Positions 8,984 to 17,430 of a stretch of DNA of 64,000 bases are shown in pieces (the first letter of the stretch is position 1; each line of letters starts with the position of its first letter). A program made the translations under genes and the position numbers. The DNA is taken from contig JBIQHJ010000011.1 of NCBI GenBank assembly GCA_044508625.1, forward strand, positions 10,452 through 74,451. The letters run 5' to 3'. Below the pieces are notes generated by a model. It saw only the letters and a list, made by a program, of their open reading frames with translations. It had not been told where the DNA came from and ran no database searches. The stretch comes from Castellaniella sp044508625 (lineage in GTDB: Bacteria; Pseudomonadota; Gammaproteobacteria; Burkholderiales; Burkholderiaceae_B).

Positions 8984-9015
8984 ACCCCATGCGTTCCACC
9001 GGCGCCGGATGGGGT
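8984..9015. promoter_or_regulatory. Inverted repeat in the Rieske/xseB divergent gap
   Basis: ACCCCAT (8984-8990) and ATGGGGT (9009-9015) form a perfect 7-bp inverted repeat with an 18-bp spacer, suitable for a dimeric repressor or activator. The left arm abuts a minus-strand TACAAT (complement of 8979-8984), which could be the -10 of the Rieske gene. TACAAT at 9043-9048 could be the plus-strand -10 for xseB. No regulator gene is adjacent; the function is inferred only. Confidence 0.35.
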
Positions 9016-9076
9016 CCGTTTTATCCGCAAGCGGGGTTCCCGTACAATTCGGGATGGAATTCATTTGACGAAGCAC

Positions 9077-9352
9077 ATGGTCGACAAGCACACCACGCCG
9101 GAGGCTGCCCCCCGATCCTTCGAGGACCTGCCCACCGATTTCGAGCAAGCCCTGGCCGAGCTCGAGGCCCTCGCCGGGCGCATGGGCGAGGGCGACATGG
9201 GCCTGGACGAGTCCATCGCCGCCTACGAGCGCGGCGTCGCGCTGGCGCGCATCTGCCAGCAGCGCCTCGAGGCGGCCGAGCGCCAGGTCAGCGTGCTGCA
9301 GGGGCAATTGCTGCGCCCGCTGGACGAGGCCGAGCCCCAGGGAGACGCATGA
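9077..9352 (+). CDS. xseB: Exodeoxyribonuclease VII small subunit
   Basis: XseB binds several copies to XseA to make ExoVII, a single-strand DNA nuclease. The 91-residue protein is short, acidic and helical, with the family core FEQALAELEALAGRMGEGDMGLDESIAAYERG and the tail LCQQRL-like segment ARICQQRLEAAERQV. I chose ATG at 9077 (MVDKHTTPEA); a TTG four codons earlier is possible. The stop overlaps the ispA start by four bases. The xseB-ispA-dxs order is the common proteobacterial arrangement, and xseA is not in this window. Confidence 0.93.
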   Translation: MVDKHTTPEAAPRSFEDLPTDFEQALAELEALAGRMGEGDMGLDESIAAYERGVALARICQQRLEAAERQVSVLQGQLLRPLDEAEPQGDA

Positions 9353-10263
9353 GCACCGTCCAGATCGCCTTCGACCAGTGGCTGCGGGAAACCGTCGAGC
9401 ACACCGAGTCCGTGCTCGACGAGCTGCTGCCCGGCGTCGACGAGGAGCCCTCGCGCCTGCACGAGGCCATGCGCTACGCCGTCCTGGGGCCCGGAAAGCG
9501 GGTCCGGGCGGCCCTGGTGCACGCGGCGGGCGAGGCGAGCCTGCAGGCCGGCTCGGCCGCGATGGCGCAAGAGCTGGCCCTGGACTATGCCGCGGCGGCG
9601 GTCGAGCTCATCCATGCCTATTCCCTCGTGCACGACGACCTGCCGTGCATGGACGACGACGACCTGCGGCGGGGGCGCCCCACCGTGCACCGCCGGTTCG
9701 ACGAGGCCCTGGCCATGCTTGCGGGCGACGCCTTGCAGCCCCTGGCCTTCGACCTGCTGGCCCAGATGCCCATCGCGCCGGCGCTCGTCGTGCAGGCGGT
9801 ACAATTGCTGGCCCGCTCGGCGGGCAGCCTCGGGATGGCGGGCGGCCAGGCGATCGATTGCGCGAGCGTCGGCCACGACCTGCCGGTCGAGGAATTGCAG
9901 CGGATGCACCGGATGAAGACCGGCGCCATGCTCGAGGCGAGCGTGCTGCTGGGCGGAATCGTGGCCGGGGCCGGATCGACGGCGCGCGAGGGCCTGCAGG
10001 CCTACGCGGGCGCGATCGGCCTGGCCTTCCAGGTCGTCGACGACATCCTGGACGTGACCGGCGATACGGCCACCCTGGGCAAGACCGCCGGCAAGGACGC
10101 CGCCAGCGCCAAGCCCACCTATGTGTCCGTCATGGGCCTCGAGGGCTCCCGCGCCCTGCTCGAGGCCCTGCGCGGCCAGGCCCACGAGGCCTTGCGACCC
10201 CTCGGGCCCGCCGCTTGCCGCTTGCGCGACCTGGCCGATTTCATCGTCGGCCGCTCGCGCTAG
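9349..10263 (+). CDS. ispA: Farnesyl diphosphate synthase (short-chain polyprenyl synthase)
   Basis: IspA condenses IPP with DMAPP and then GPP to give FPP, the C15 precursor for undecaprenyl-P, quinones and squalene. The 304-residue protein has the first Asp-rich motif in HDDLPCMDDDDLRRG (DDxxxD) and the second in FQVVDDILDVTGD. GKRVRAAL and PTVHRRFDEA are also family motifs. Small/aromatic residues before the first motif (HAYSLVHDD) fit a C15 product. It is translationally coupled to xseB and sits 30 bp before dxs, so precursor supply and condensation are co-expressed. The hpnCDE genes at 27-30 kb would be one consumer of its FPP. Confidence 0.96.
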   Translation: MSTVQIAFDQWLRETVEHTESVLDELLPGVDEEPSRLHEAMRYAVLGPGKRVRAALVHAAGEASLQAGSAAMAQELALDYAAAAVELIHAYSLVHDDLPCMDDDDLRRGRPTVHRRFDEALAMLAGDALQPLAFDLLAQMPIAPALVVQAVQLLARSAGSLGMAGGQAIDCASVGHDLPVEELQRMHRMKTGAMLEASVLLGGIVAGAGSTAREGLQAYAGAIGLAFQVVDDILDVTGDTATLGKTAGKDAASAKPTYVSVMGLEGSRALLEALRGQAHEALRPLGPAACRLRDLADFIVGRSR

Positions 10264-10293
10264 CCGGGCCGATGGATCCCGAGCCGATTCCCC

Positions 10294-12180
10294 ATGGATA
10301 CGACGATGTCTGAAGGTATGACCACGAGCTTGCTGCAGCAGATCGCCTCGCCGGCCGACGTGCGCAGGCTGGATCGGCGCCAATTGAAGGTGTTGGCGGA
10401 CGAGCTGCGCGCCTTCGTGCTCGAATCCGTGTCGCGCACGGGCGGGCACCTGTCCTCCAACCTCGGGACGGTCGAGCTCACCCTGGCCCTGCACCGCGTG
10501 TTCGACACCCCCGAAGACCGCCTCATCTGGGACGTCGGGCACCAGTCCTATCCGCACAAGATCATCACCGGGCGGCGCGAGCAGATGGCGGGGCTGCGCC
10601 AGCGGGGCGGCATCTCGGGCTTTCCCAAGCGCAGCGAGTCCCCCTACGACGCCTTCGGGACGGCGCATTCCTCGACCTCCATCTCGGCGGCGCTGGGAAT
10701 GGCCGTGGCCGCGCGCAACGCCGGTGTCCGGCGCCAGCACATCGCGGTGATCGGCGACGGCGCCATGAGCGCCGGCATGGCCTTCGAGGCCCTGAACAAC
10801 GCCGGCGTGACGCCGGACGTGAACCTCCTGGTCGTGCTCAACGACAACGACATGTCGATCTCGCCGCCGGTCGGCGCCCTGAACTATTACTTTGCCCGGC
10901 TGCTGTCGGGACAGTTCTACGCGCATGCCAAGAACATGGGCCGCGCCGTGCTGCAGCACGTGCCGCCGGTGCTCGAGCTCGCCCGCAGGCTCGAGGGCCA
11001 CGCCAAGGGCATGCTGTCGCCCGCGACCCTGTTCGAGGAGCTCGGCTTCAACTACATGGGGCCGATCGACGGGCACGACCTCGACGTGCTGGTGCCCACC
11101 CTCGAAAACCTGCGTTCGCTCGGCGGCCTGCAATTCCTGCACGTCGTCACCCGCAAGGGCCAGGGCTACAAGCTCGCCGAGGCCGATCCGGTGCTGTACC
11201 ACGGCCCGGGCCGGTTCGATCCCTCCGTCGGCATCCAGAAGCCCTCCGCGCCGGCGCGCACGACCTTCACCCAGGTGTTCGGGCGCTGGCTGTGCGACAT
11301 GGCGCAGGCCGATCCGCGGCTGCTGGGCATCACCCCGGCCATGCGCGAGGGCAGCGGCCTGGTCGAGTTCGAGCGCCGTTTCCCCAGCCGCTATTTCGAC
11401 GTCGGCATCGCCGAGCAGCACGCGCTCACTTTCGCGGCCGGCCTGGCCTGCGAGGGCTGCAAGCCCGTGGTCGCCATCTATTCCACGTTCCTGCAGCGCG
11501 CCTACGACCAGTTGATCCACGACGTGGCGCTGCAAAACCTCGACGTCACGCTGGCGCTGGACCGCGCGGGCATCGTGGGCGCCGACGGCGCGACCCATGC
11601 CGGCAACTACGACATCGCCTACCTGCGCTGCGTGCCCAACATGGTGGTGGCGACGCCCTCGGACGAGCACGAGGCGCGCCTGCTGCTCAACACCTGTTTC
11701 CTGTATCCGGGCCCGGCCTCGGTGCGCTATCCGCGCGGGCCGGGCCGCGGCGCCGATCCGGGCGCCAGCCTCGAGCCGGTGCCGATCGGCCGCGCCGTGG
11801 TGCGCCGCGAGGGCGGGCGGATCGCGATGCTGGTGTTCGGCACGCTCCTGCCCGAGGCGGCGCTGGCCGCCGAGGCGCTGGATGCGACGCTGGTGGACAT
11901 GCGTTTCGTCAAGCCGCTGGACGAGGACCTCCTTTGCCGCCTGGCGCAGACCCACGAGGCCTTCGTCACCGTCGAGGAGGCCGCCGTGATGGGCGGGGCC
12001 GGCAGCGCCGTCCAGGAATATTTCAATCGGGCCGCGATCGGGCGGCCGGTCCTGCAGCTCGGCCTGCCCGACGAGTTCATCGACCACGGGGACCAGAAGG
12101 CCATCCTGTCCGAGCTCGGGCTGGACGCCAAGGGGATCGAGGCGTCGGTGCGCCGGCGTTTTTCAGGGGAATCGCAATGA
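10294..12180 (+). CDS. dxs: 1-deoxy-D-xylulose-5-phosphate synthase
   Basis: DXS is a thiamine-diphosphate enzyme that joins pyruvate and glyceraldehyde 3-phosphate in the first step of the MEP isoprenoid pathway. The protein is 628 residues or slightly shorter: ATGs at 10294, 10306 and 10318 are all in frame. Conserved blocks include GGHLSSNLGTVELTLALH, the TPP/Mg site GDGAMSAGMAFEALNNAG, and IDGHDLDVLVPTL. The transketolase pyrimidine domain shows FDVGIAEQHALTFAAGLA, and the C-terminal domain begins RYPRGPG. The stop overlaps the folE2 ATG by four bases. Placement between ispA and folE2 makes one biosynthetic operon. Confidence 0.97.
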   Translation: MDTTMSEGMTTSLLQQIASPADVRRLDRRQLKVLADELRAFVLESVSRTGGHLSSNLGTVELTLALHRVFDTPEDRLIWDVGHQSYPHKIITGRREQMAGLRQRGGISGFPKRSESPYDAFGTAHSSTSISAALGMAVAARNAGVRRQHIAVIGDGAMSAGMAFEALNNAGVTPDVNLLVVLNDNDMSISPPVGALNYYFARLLSGQFYAHAKNMGRAVLQHVPPVLELARRLEGHAKGMLSPATLFEELGFNYMGPIDGHDLDVLVPTLENLRSLGGLQFLHVVTRKGQGYKLAEADPVLYHGPGRFDPSVGIQKPSAPARTTFTQVFGRWLCDMAQADPRLLGITPAMREGSGLVEFERRFPSRYFDVGIAEQHALTFAAGLACEGCKPVVAIYSTFLQRAYDQLIHDVALQNLDVTLALDRAGIVGADGATHAGNYDIAYLRCVPNMVVATPSDEHEARLLLNTCFLYPGPASVRYPRGPGRGADPGASLEPVPIGRAVVRREGGRIAMLVFGTLLPEAALAAEALDATLVDMRFVKPLDEDLLCRLAQTHEAFVTVEEAAVMGGAGSAVQEYFNRAAIGRPVLQLGLPDEFIDHGDQKAILSELGLDAKGIEASVRRRFSGESQ

Positions 12181-12983
12181 CCATCGTGACCGAGCCGCCG
12201 GCTTCCATGCCGGACGTGCAAAGCAGCCAGGACACCCGCCGGGTCCCCATCCAGCGGGTCGGCGTGCGCGGCGTGCGCCAGCCGCTCGCGCTGCTCGACG
12301 GGTCGGGCGGGCCGCAGGCCACGATCGCCGACTGGGAGCTCACCGTGGCCCTGCCGGCGACGGAAAAGGGCACGCACATGTCGCGCTTCATCGCCCTGCT
12401 CGAACGGCATCGCGGCGCTCCCATGACGCCGGAGTCCTTTTGCCACATGGCCGGCGAGATGCTCGAGCTGCTCGATGCGCCCGAGGGCGACGTGTCGGCG
12501 TCCTTCCCCTATTTCATCGACAAGGCCGCGCCGGTGTCGGGCGTGCACAGCCTCATGGACTACCGCGTGCGCTGGACGGCCAGGGCGCGGCGAGGGGCCG
12601 AGGCGCGGTTCTCGATGGACGTCCAGGTGCCGGTCACCAGCCTGTGCCCGTGCTCCAAGGCGATCTCGGAATACGGGGCGCACAACCAGCGCTCGCACGT
12701 CCGCGTGCGGGTCGACTACGCCGAGCCTGCGGGCGCCGGGCTCGACGCCCTGATCCGCGGCGTCGAGCGGCAGGCCTCCTGCGAACTCTGGGGCCTGCTC
12801 AAGCGCGTGGACGAGAAATACGTCACCGAGCGCGCCTACGAAAACCCGAAATTCGTCGAGGACCTGGTGCGCGACGTGGCGGTCATGCTGCGGGACCTGC
12901 CCGGCGTCGAGGGCTACCAGGTCGAGGCCGAGAATTTCGAGTCCATCCACAACCATTCCGCCTATGCGCTGGTGAGCGGCTGA
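12177..12983 (+). CDS. folE2: GTP cyclohydrolase FolE2 (type IB)
   Basis: FolE2 converts GTP to 7,8-dihydroneopterin triphosphate, the first step of folate (and queuosine-type) synthesis. Unlike FolE it can use metals other than zinc. The 268-residue protein has the metal Cys in PVTSLCPCSKAISEYGAHNQRSH and the catalytic Glu region ENFESIHNHSAYA near the C-terminus. MSRFIALLE and CELWGLLKRVDEKYVTERAYENPKFVEDLVRD are also family blocks. It starts inside the dxs stop (ATGA). A 193-bp gap with the rpsF promoter follows. Confidence 0.95.
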   Translation: MTIVTEPPASMPDVQSSQDTRRVPIQRVGVRGVRQPLALLDGSGGPQATIADWELTVALPATEKGTHMSRFIALLERHRGAPMTPESFCHMAGEMLELLDAPEGDVSASFPYFIDKAAPVSGVHSLMDYRVRWTARARRGAEARFSMDVQVPVTSLCPCSKAISEYGAHNQRSHVRVRVDYAEPAGAGLDALIRGVERQASCELWGLLKRVDEKYVTERAYENPKFVEDLVRDVAVMLRDLPGVEGYQVEAENFESIHNHSAYALVSG

Positions 12984-13063
12984 GCGCTCGGACGAGCCAG
13001 GCCGGCGCTGCGGCTCGCGGCGGCCGCGCGGTGCGTCGTGGCGGCCCGGGAAGGCGCCTTGCC

Positions 13064-13092
13064 TTGTGATCCCGCCGCGTTATTGCTAGAAT
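13064..13092 (+). promoter_or_regulatory. Sigma-70 promoter for the rpsF operon and its leader
   Basis: TTGTGA (13064-13069) and TAGAAT (13087-13092) are separated by 17 bp, and TGC just before the -10 gives an extended -10. This would start the mRNA near 13099, leaving a leader of about 78 nt before rpsF. In enterobacteria the rpsF leader binds the S6:S18 complex. A G/C-rich stretch (GCCGACGGGC) here could play that part, but this is only inference. Confidence 0.7.
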
Positions 13093-13176
13093 AGCTGGTT
13101 TTCTTGCTCGATCGGCCGGGATTTTCGTGCCGACGGGCTGTCTGTCAACATCGCAGATATCCACAAGGAGTCATCC

Positions 13177-13557
13177 ATGCGTCACTACGAAGTAGTGTTC
13201 ATCGTGCATCCCGATCAGAGCGAGCAGGTGCCCGCCATGATCGAGCGCTACCAGGCCATGGTCGCCACCCACGGCGGCAAGGTCCATCGCCTCGAGGACT
13301 GGGGCCGCCGCCAGTTGGCCTACCCCATCCAAAAGCTCGTCAAGGCGCACTACGTCTGCTTCAACATCGAGTGCGACCAGGCCGCCCTGGACGAGCTCGA
13401 GCATTCGTTCCGCTACAACGACGCCATCCTGCGCTACCTGTTCATCAAGACCAAGACCGCGCAGACCGCGCCCTCGGTGATGATGAAGTCGGTCGAGCGC
13501 GAGGAGGCCCGCAAGGCGTCCGCCACCGCCGAGACGCCCGCGGCGGCCCAGTCCTGA
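13177..13557 (+). CDS. rpsF: 30S ribosomal protein S6
   Basis: S6 binds S18 in the central domain of the 30S subunit. The 126-residue protein begins MRHYEVVFIVHPDQSEQVP and has GGKVHRLEDWGRRQLAYPI and FRYNDAILRYLF, all standard S6 motifs. A clear AAGGAG Shine-Dalgarno precedes the ATG. The C-terminal tail (VEREEARKASATAETPAAAQS) is charged and flexible, as in other betaproteobacteria. It is first of the four-gene operon rpsF-priB-rpsR-rplI. Confidence 0.98.
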   Translation: MRHYEVVFIVHPDQSEQVPAMIERYQAMVATHGGKVHRLEDWGRRQLAYPIQKLVKAHYVCFNIECDQAALDELEHSFRYNDAILRYLFIKTKTAQTAPSVMMKSVEREEARKASATAETPAAAQS

Positions 13558-13585
13558 GCCGGCGGCTTTCGGGGCGGGCGCGGAC

Positions 13586-13879
13586 TTGAACCGTCTGGAA
13601 CTCGCCGCGCGCGTGCTCGAGATGGACGCGCTGCGGCATACTCCGGCGGGCGTTCCGATCCTGCGCATGCGGCTGGCCCACGAGTCCGAGCTGTCCGAGG
13701 CCGGGCATCCGCGCCGGGTCGAGCTGGAAATCCCGGCGGTGGCCCTGGGCGAGATGGCCCTGCTGCTGTCCGGCACCCCGCTGGGCTGCGGCATGGACGT
13801 CGAGGGATTCCTCGCGCCGTCGCGCAAAGGCTCCTCCAGGCTGGTCCTGCACATCCGCCGCGCGTCCCGCCATTCGTGA
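13586..13879 (+). CDS. priB: Primosomal replication protein N (PriB)
   Basis: PriB is a small single-strand DNA-binding OB-fold protein that helps PriA reload DnaB at stalled forks. The frame gives 97 residues: MNRLELAARVLEMDALRHTPAG, then a beta-rich OB core with RRVELEIPAVALGEMALLL and LGCGMDVEGFLAP. The start is TTG at 13586, with no upstream ATG in frame. It opens directly into the conserved N-terminal strand, so TTG is the best choice and may lower expression relative to the flanking ribosomal genes. Its position between rpsF and rpsR is the classical priB location. Confidence 0.92.
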   Translation: MNRLELAARVLEMDALRHTPAGVPILRMRLAHESELSEAGHPRRVELEIPAVALGEMALLLSGTPLGCGMDVEGFLAPSRKGSSRLVLHIRRASRHS

Positions 13880-13932
13880 ATGAACCCTTCCGGGCATGGC
13901 CCGGCAAACGTCAGAGATAAAAGGCACACATC

Positions 13933-14205
13933 ATGGCTTACTTCAAGAAGTCCAAGGAAAAACGGAAATTCACCCAGCAGAACCCGCTGTTCAAGCGTCG
14001 CAAGTTCTGCCGCTTCACGGCCGCCAACGTCGACGAGATCGACTACAAGGACCTGGACACGCTGCGCGACTTCATCCAGGAAAACGGCAAGATCATTCCC
14101 GCGCGCCTGACCGGCACCAAGGCGCACTACCAGCGCCAGCTCGATACCGCCATCAAGCGCGCGCGCTTCCTGGCGCTGTTGCCGTACACCGACAACCACA
14201 ACTGA
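13933..14205 (+). CDS. rpsR: 30S ribosomal protein S18
   Basis: S18 partners with S6 in the 30S platform. The 90-residue protein has the basic N-terminus YFKKSKEKRKFTQQNPLFKR, followed by RKFCRFTAANVDEIDYKDLDTL and GKIIPARLTGTKAHYQRQLDTAIKRARFLALLPY, the canonical S18 core. It has a single Cys, so the zinc-type (four Cys) form is absent. It lies 53 bp after priB and 16 bp before rplI. Confidence 0.98.
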   Translation: MAYFKKSKEKRKFTQQNPLFKRRKFCRFTAANVDEIDYKDLDTLRDFIQENGKIIPARLTGTKAHYQRQLDTAIKRARFLALLPYTDNHN

Positions 14206-14221
14206 TCCGAGGTCATCCGCC

Positions 14222-14677
14222 ATGCAAGTCATCCTGCTTGAAAAAGTCGTCAATCTCGGCAATCTCGGCGACGTGGTGCGTGTGCGCGACGGCTATGCGC
14301 GCAACTACCTGATCCCCAAGCGCATCGCGCGCCGGGCGACCGAGGCCGCCCTCAAGGAATTCGAGGCGCGCCGCGCCGAGCTCGAGCGGCACCAGGCCGA
14401 AAAGCTGGCCGCGGCGCAGGCCGTCGGCGAGCGTCTCTCGGGCTACAGCCTGTCGATCAGCCAGAAGGCCGGCGTGGACGGCCGCCTGTTCGGCTCGGTC
14501 ACCAACATGGACGTCGCCGCCGCCTTGCAGGCCGCCGGCTTCACCGACGTGCACAAGGCCCAGGTCCGCATGCCCGACGGCGCGATCAAGGCGGTGGGCG
14601 AGTTCCCGCTGCAAGTCGCGCTGCACGCCGATGTGGTGGCCGACATCACCGTGGTGGTGCAGGGCGAAATGGCCTGA
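14222..14677 (+). CDS. rplI: 50S ribosomal protein L9
   Basis: L9 binds 23S rRNA near L1 and helps keep the reading frame. The 151-residue protein shows the N-terminal signature MQVILLEKVVNLGNLGDVV and VRDGYARNYLIPK, the long connecting helix (ALKEFEARRAELERHQAEKLAAAQ) and the C-terminal RNA-binding domain with GRLFGSVTNMDV. Length agrees with E. coli L9 (149). It is the last gene of the rpsF operon; a terminator follows 100 bp downstream. Confidence 0.98.
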   Translation: MQVILLEKVVNLGNLGDVVRVRDGYARNYLIPKRIARRATEAALKEFEARRAELERHQAEKLAAAQAVGERLSGYSLSISQKAGVDGRLFGSVTNMDVAAALQAAGFTDVHKAQVRMPDGAIKAVGEFPLQVALHADVVADITVVVQGEMA

Positions 14678-14776
14678 GCGCCATTCGCGCAAGTGCTATG
14701 CTCTTGAGGATCCTCTGAACGGTTCGTCCGGAGGGTCCCCGGATTCCCCGCGAGGGGGATGGGCATGGCGCCAGGG

Positions 14777-14800
14777 AAAGCCGGCGTCGCGCCGGCTTTT
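14777..14800 (+). terminator. Intrinsic terminator between rplI and dnaB
   Basis: AAAGCCGGCG, loop TCG, CGCCGGCTTTT make a near-perfect 10-bp stem followed by a T-rich tail (TTTTCGCTTTTT). This is the clearest rho-independent terminator in the window. It ends the ribosomal operon and lies inside an N-terminal extension that an upstream dnaB start would translate, which argues against that start. Confidence 0.88.
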
Positions 14801-14836
14801 CGCTTTTTCGAGGCTTGGACACAGCGAGGATTGGGC

Positions 14837-16210
14837 GTGGAAATCGAGACGGATGCGCAACTGGATTACCTGCGCGTGCCCCCGCATTCGGTCGAGGCCG
14901 AGCAATCGGTGCTGGGCGGCCTGCTGCTGGACAACTCGGCGTTCGACCGGATCGCCGACGTCCTGGTCGACGATGATTTCTACCGCTTCGACCACCGCCT
15001 GATCTGGCAGCACATCACGCGGCTGGTGGGCCTGGCGCGGCCCGCCGACGTGGTGACCGTGCACGAGTCCCTGGCCATCGCCGGCAAGGCCGAGGAATGC
15101 GGCGGCCTGGCCTACCTGAACGCGCTGGCCCACAACACCCCCTCGGCCGCCAACATCCGGCGCTACGCCGAGATCGTGCGCGAGCGCGCCATGCTGCGCA
15201 AGCTCGTCTCGGTGGCCGACGAGATCTCGTCGACCGCCTTCAACCCGCAAGGCAAGGAGGCGCGCCAGATCCTCGACGAGGCCGAGTCGCGCGTGTTCCA
15301 GATCGCCCAGGAAGGCGCGCGCGGGACGGCGGGCTTCCAGGAGATCCAGCCGCTGCTGTCGCAGGTCGTCAACCGCATCGACGAGCTCTACCATCGCGAG
15401 GGCGATTCCGACGTCACCGGCGTGCCCACGGGCTTCACCGACCTCGACCGGATGACCTCCGGCCTGCAGGCGGGCGATCTGGTGATCGTGGCCGGGCGCC
15501 CCTCGATGGGCAAGACTTCGTTCTCGATGAACATCGGCGAGCACGTGGCGATCGAGCAGGGCCTGCCGGTGGCGGTGTTCTCGATGGAAATGGGCGCGGT
15601 CCAGCTCGCCATGCGCATGGTGGGCTCGGTGGGCATGCTGGACCAGCACCGCATGCGCACCGGCAAGCTGACCCAGGAGGACTGGCCGCGGCTGACGCAC
15701 GCCGTGCAGCGCGTGCAAGAGGCACAGATATACATTGACGAGACGCCCGCGCTGACCTCGATGGAGGTGCGCGCCCGCGCGCGGCGCCTCGCGCGCCAGT
15801 GCGGCCAACTGGGCCTGATCATCATCGACTACCTGCAGCTCATGTCGGCCAGCGGCACGGGCGAGAACCGGGCCACCGAGATTTCCGAGATCAGCCGCTC
15901 GCTGAAAAGCCTCGCCAAGGAACTGAACTGCCCGGTGGTCGCCCTGTCGCAGCTCAACCGCAGCCTCGAACAGCGCCCCAACAAGCGTCCGGTGATGAGC
16001 GACCTGCGCGAGTCGGGCGCCATCGAGCAGGACGCGGACCTGATCATCTTCATCTATCGCGACGAGGTCTACAATCCCGATTCCCCCGACAAGGGGACGG
16101 CCGAGATCATCGTCGGCAAGCAGCGCAACGGCCCGATCGGCACCGTGCGGCTGACCTTCCAGGGCGCGAGCACCCGCTTCCTCAATTTCTCGGCAGCGCC
16201 GGGGTTCTAG
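14837..16210 (+). CDS. dnaB: Replicative DNA helicase
   Basis: DnaB is the hexameric 5'-3' helicase of the replication fork. With GTG at 14837 the protein is 457 residues, close to E. coli (471). The N-terminal collar domain begins RVPPHSVEAEQSVLGGLLLD. The RecA-like motor has Walker A GRPSMGKTSFSMN, VFSMEMGAVQLAMRM, Walker B LGLIIIDYLQLMS and the arginine-rich LRESGAIEQDADLIIFIYRDE. I chose GTG because GAGGA sits 7-10 bases before it. The ATG at 14759 would translate through the rplI terminator hairpin. In betaproteobacteria dnaB commonly follows rplI. Confidence 0.95.
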   Translation: MEIETDAQLDYLRVPPHSVEAEQSVLGGLLLDNSAFDRIADVLVDDDFYRFDHRLIWQHITRLVGLARPADVVTVHESLAIAGKAEECGGLAYLNALAHNTPSAANIRRYAEIVRERAMLRKLVSVADEISSTAFNPQGKEARQILDEAESRVFQIAQEGARGTAGFQEIQPLLSQVVNRIDELYHREGDSDVTGVPTGFTDLDRMTSGLQAGDLVIVAGRPSMGKTSFSMNIGEHVAIEQGLPVAVFSMEMGAVQLAMRMVGSVGMLDQHRMRTGKLTQEDWPRLTHAVQRVQEAQIYIDETPALTSMEVRARARRLARQCGQLGLIIIDYLQLMSASGTGENRATEISEISRSLKSLAKELNCPVVALSQLNRSLEQRPNKRPVMSDLRESGAIEQDADLIIFIYRDEVYNPDSPDKGTAEIIVGKQRNGPIGTVRLTFQGASTRFLNFSAAPGF

Positions 16211-16369
16211 GCCCCGGCCCGCCCGCCCGCGGCCGGCGGGGCGAGCCCGCGTACAGGCAAGCCGCCGAGCGCGCGGCGTCCTGCCGGATGTGCCGGTAGA
16301 TCGGCCCCGGGCGGACGGCGTTCCATCCGATGTGGCCCGCGCGCCGATGGCGGCCGGGCCGCGCGCCCC

Positions 16370-17407
16370 TCAGCCGGGATCGGCCTGGCTCATGCGCAGG
16401 GCCATCCGGGCGGCGGCGGCGAGCGAGGCGGGATCGGCGATCCCCCGGCCCGCGATGTCGAAGGCGGTGCCGTGGTCCACGCTGGTGCGCACGAAGGGCA
16501 GGCCGACCGTGACGTTGACGCCTTCCTCCAGGCCCATGTATTTCACGGGGATCAGGCCCTGGTCGTGGTATTGCGCGACCACGATGTCGAACTCGCCCCG
16601 GCGCGCGCGCATGAAGACCGTGTCCCCGGGCCAGGGGCCGCTCACGTCCAGCCCATCGGCCTGCGCCCGCTGGATCGCGGGCAGGATGTGGCGGATCTCC
16701 TCGTCACCGAAGCGGCCGCCTTCGCCCGCGTGGGGGTTCAGCCCGGCCACCGCGATGCGCGGGCGGGCGATGCCTTCGCTGCGGCAGGCGCGGTGGGCGA
16801 GGCCGATGATGCGCCGCTGGGATTCCACGTCCAGGCTGCCGGGCACGGCCGAGAGCGGGATGTGGATGGTCGCCAGGATGACGCGCAGCTCGGGATTGGC
16901 GAGCATCATGGCGTAGTCCGCCGTGCCGCTGCGGGCGGCGAGGATTTCCGTGTGGCCCGGAAAGTCCAGGCCCGCCGCCTGCATGGCGAGCTTGTTCAGC
17001 GGCGCGGTCACCAGCGCCCGCAGGAGCCCGGCCAGGGCGTCGTCGATGGCGTGGCAGAGATACTCGTAGGCGCCGCGCCCGGCGCGCGCGTCCAGGCGGC
17101 CCGGCGGCAGGTCGGGCGGCAGGGCCTCCCAGCGATTGAGCACGCCCACCACGCCGCGCGCGGCGCCCGGCCCGGGCGCCTCCAGGGCCTCGATCCTCAG
17201 CACGTCGCGCAGGCCGAGCCGGTCGCGGGTCGCGCGCAGCACCCCCGCGTCGCCATACACCACCGCCGGATGCGGCAGCCCCTCGGCGAACAGCTTGAGG
17301 ATCAGCTCGGGGCCGATGCCGGCGGCATCGCCCATGGTGAAGGCGAGGGGACGGTCGCGCCGCGGGGGCGCGTCCACGTCCTGGGGGCCGCTAGCGTCGT
17401 GCCTCAT
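16370..17407 (-). CDS. pdxA: 4-hydroxythreonine-4-phosphate dehydrogenase
   Basis: PdxA oxidises 4-phosphohydroxy-L-threonine with NAD(P)+ in the DXP-dependent pyridoxal phosphate pathway. The 345-residue protein has FTMGDAAGIGPEL near the N-terminus and three metal His in PGHTEILA, GLNPHAGEGG and TSVDHGTAFDIAG. ALVTAPLNK and VAQYHDQGLIPVKYMG are further family motifs. Annotated start is ATG at 17407; the first 20 residues are a charged, poorly conserved tail. It lies 23 bp downstream of the PhoH gene on the same strand. One of its pathway inputs, DXP, is made by Dxs encoded at 10.3 kb. Confidence 0.95.
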   Translation of the reverse strand: MRHDASGPQDVDAPPRRDRPLAFTMGDAAGIGPELILKLFAEGLPHPAVVYGDAGVLRATRDRLGLRDVLRIEALEAPGPGAARGVVGVLNRWEALPPDLPPGRLDARAGRGAYEYLCHAIDDALAGLLRALVTAPLNKLAMQAAGLDFPGHTEILAARSGTADYAMMLANPELRVILATIHIPLSAVPGSLDVESQRRIIGLAHRACRSEGIARPRIAVAGLNPHAGEGGRFGDEEIRHILPAIQRAQADGLDVSGPWPGDTVFMRARRGEFDIVVAQYHDQGLIPVKYMGLEEGVNVTVGLPFVRTSVDHGTAFDIAGRGIADPASLAAAARMALRMSQADPG

Positions 17408-17430
17408 GCGCGTGCCTGCGGGGCATGGCC

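Noticed and set aside
14759..14836. N-terminal extension of DnaB
   Set aside because: It would translate the rplI terminator hairpin and T tract; a GTG with GAGGA upstream begins the conserved part.
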